Translations under genes and position numbers: made by a program | Assembly: GCF_003605365.2 (NCBI RefSeq) | Contig: NZ_QYTU02000001.1 | Span: 62,001-126,000 of the forward strand | Reading direction: 5' to 3' | DNA: 64,000 nt | From: Siminovitchia fortis | Lineage (GTDB): Bacteria > Bacillota > Bacilli > Bacillales > Bacillaceae_C | The notes under the pieces: generated by a model | What the model was told of the DNA's origin: nothing | Databases searched by the model: none | Seen by the model: the letters and a program-made list of their open reading frames with translations, nothing else | In this document: positions 62,656 through 64,000 of the stretch, piece after piece | Position numbering within the stretch: the stretch's first letter is position 1 | Layout of the letters: each line of letters opens with the position of its first letter

Positions 62656-63562
62656 GGGCGCTCACAACTTGTCCGTTTTGGTCCTTAATGGAAACGACGG
62701 TGCCAGGGCCATCATTCCGCGATAATTCAATAAAGCGCTGAAAGACCTGCTGCTCAATGATTTCCCTTAGCAATGGCCGTTTTATTATTTCTTCCAAGCC
62801 ATTTCCATGGGTTGTCATCATTAAGGTAATACCGGCATTGACTGCTTCCATGATGGCTTCCTTATCTTCCCTGCGGCCAATCTCGTCCACAATAAGTACG
62901 TCGGGGCTCAGCGCCCTGATCATCATCATCATCCCTTCTGCTTTCGGACAAGCATCAAGCACATCAACCCGTGTTCCAAACTGCAATTGAGGTATTCCGT
63001 GCATACAACCGGCTATTTCGGACCTTTCATCGACAATTCCCGCTTTCATGGCAGGAATCCGGTTTTTTGGGCAGCCGGTGGATACGATTCTCGCAAGGTC
63101 CCGCAGCAATGTTGTTTTCCCTGTCTGGGGAGGTCCGATGATCATTGTATGCTTCCATCCCCCGTTATATATAAAAGGGATGAAACGCTCAGCCGCCCCG
63201 ATTTTTTCCCTGGCGACCCTTATATTAAAAGAAGCCAAATGCCTCAGGGCCTTTACCCTGCCTTCTTCCAATATGGCTTTTCCGGCAAGCCCGATCCGGT
63301 GTCCGCCTTCAATCGTGATATAGCCTCTTCTCAATTCTTCATCCAACGTATAAAAAGAGTGGCCGGCCAAATTGCTGATCAGCTGCTCCGCATCGCTTTG
63401 TGTAAACAGATAAGGCAGGCAGCTTGTCACTTCCCTTGCAGTCACTTCCACCTGCCGGTTGACCCGGAGACGGATCTCTTCTATCCCATCTTTCGTTTCA
63501 TCGGGCAGGACATTGATTAGTTTGGAGATCTCAGTTGGCAGGATGCGAATGATATTTTCCAA
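62648..63562 (-). CDS. spoIIIAA: Stage III sporulation protein AA (ATPase)
   Basis: About 304 residues: an AAA-like secretion ATPase with Walker A GPPQTGKTT and Walker B DVLIVDEIGR. It is thought to power the channel complex. TTG 63562 has GGGAGAGGG 5 bases upstream and gives a start like B. subtilis SpoIIIAA; the frame from 63580 is less likely. First gene of the operon. No efp gene lies upstream as in many relatives; a plus-strand gene is there instead. Confidence 0.94.
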   Translation of the reverse strand: MENIIRILPTEISKLINVLPDETKDGIEEIRLRVNRQVEVTAREVTSCLPYLFTQSDAEQLISNLAGHSFYTLDEELRRGYITIEGGHRIGLAGKAILEEGRVKALRHLASFNIRVAREKIGAAERFIPFIYNGGWKHTMIIGPPQTGKTTLLRDLARIVSTGCPKNRIPAMKAGIVDERSEIAGCMHGIPQLQFGTRVDVLDACPKAEGMMMMIRALSPDVLIVDEIGRREDKEAIMEAVNAGITLMMTTHGNGLEEIIKRPLLREIIEQQVFQRFIELSRNDGPGTVVSIKDQNGQVVSAHV

Positions 63563-63677
63563 TGCGACCCTCTCCCACACTTCTTTTCTACCTAATATGT
63601 ATTCGGCCAGGCTTCAATTATGACCAGCCGCTTTTACGGATGGCAAAGAAACGCCGGGGGAACCCTTTATAGTGCGT

Positions 63678-63818
63678 GTTCAAAAGTTGCCAAATTAGAA
63701 GCAAGAAGGTCGAGGCGGCGCAGTTTCGAGCAGCGGAATGTATGCTTTTAAATACATGAGTAGCGGAGAAACAAGCCAACGAAGAGATTCGCAGCTTATC
63801 ATTTGGTGACTTTTGAAC
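63678..63818. repeat. 141-base element with inverted ends
   Basis: The ends GTTCAAAAGTTGCCAAATTA and TCATTTGGTGACTTTTGAAC are imperfect inverted repeats. The inside has GCGCAGTTTCGAGCAGCGGAA and the small hairpin GTATGCTTTTAAATACAT, and no reading frame. It resembles miniature or structured intergenic elements common in Bacillaceae and is unrelated to the other repeat family. Together with short flanks it fills the gap between spoIIIAA and aroK. Confidence 0.65.
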
Positions 63819-63905
63819 ATCCTCTTATAAAAATTGATCAAGCGTATCTCTCACTTAACGTGATATAGTAGTATTAAGTTTAATGAAAAGCAGGTGCACA
63901 TTTTC

Positions 63906-64000
63906 ATGGGAAAAGATTCTGATAAAAAAAGTGTTGTTCTGATCGGATTTATGGGGGCAGGAAAAACGACGGCGGGTGAACTTGCCGCAAAAAAATTGAA
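63906..64000 (+). CDS. aroK: Shikimate kinase-like protein (5' end only)
   Basis: The first 31 residues include VVLIGFMGAGKTTAGELAAKKL, a shikimate-kinase-type P-loop. ATG 63906 has AGGTG 9 bases upstream. The rest lies beyond the right edge, so another small P-loop kinase cannot be ruled out. Confidence 0.7.
   Translation, partial: MGKDSDKKSVVLIGFMGAGKTTAGELAAKKL

Overview
The window is a chromosomal segment of a spore-forming, aerobic Bacillaceae bacterium (Bacillus sensu lato). It carries fur, spoIIM, mciZ, spo0A, spoIVB and the whole spoIIIA operon, plus bkd, acc, dxs/ispA and recN/ahrC genes. Their order is close to the long yqxK-to-yqh stretch of B. subtilis. Most housekeeping genes lie on the minus strand. 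Start codons GTG and TTG after strong GGAGG-type ribosome binding sites are common. No rRNA, tRNA, phage, transposase or CRISPR array was seen.

Layout. 1-4.75 kb: yqzK (partial), fur, spoIIM, endonuclease Q, nudF, then mciZ and yqkF on the plus strand. 4.8-8.9 kb is a biofilm-matrix island: a class I cyclic-di-GMP riboswitch in front of a sinI-like antirepressor gene, sinR, a tasA-tapA-sipW operon on the minus strand, and a second sinR-sinI pair diverging from tasA. 8.9-16.3 kb: ketone-body enzymes (scoA, scoB, thiolase), xpaC-telA, HMG-CoA lyase, a frameshifted HesB-like gene, and an ECF sigma/anti-sigma pair. 16.4-30.5 kb: SOS-type polY2-yolD, yqjQ, yqjP, a proline T-box with proI, namA, rnz, yueI, polY1, yqjE, pccB-mce, prli42, an L,D-transpeptidase, brxB and a candidate small RNA. 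30.6-41.8 kb: meaB, mutB, mutA, the branched-chain keto acid dehydrogenase genes and leucine dehydrogenase. 42-64 kb: yqiK, spo0A, spoIVB, recN, ahrC, tlyA, dxs, oapA, the OLE RNA, ispA, xseB, xseA, folD, nusB, yqhY, accC, accB, spoIIIAH to spoIIIAA, and the start of a shikimate kinase gene.

How the genes fit together. Branched-chain amino acids are deaminated by Bcd and oxidised by Bkd. The propionyl-CoA produced goes through PccB, Mce, MutAB and MeaB to succinyl-CoA, and acetoacetate and HMG-CoA are handled by ScoAB, thiolase and HMG-CoA lyase. The matrix island links cyclic-di-GMP to SinR control of amyloid fibre genes. The 51.3-52.0 kb gap holds the large OLE RNA, next to its membrane partner OapA.

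Dispersed intergenic repeats (ends like GCGCAAGCGCC and GGCGCTGGAGCTAGACA) occur at least six times, sometimes nested, plus one unrelated inverted-repeat element near the right end. Main points to follow up: the riboswitch-sinI arrangement, the double sinI/sinR pairs, the OLE locus, the candidate sRNA at 30.6 kb, and two genes that appear to start with ATT.
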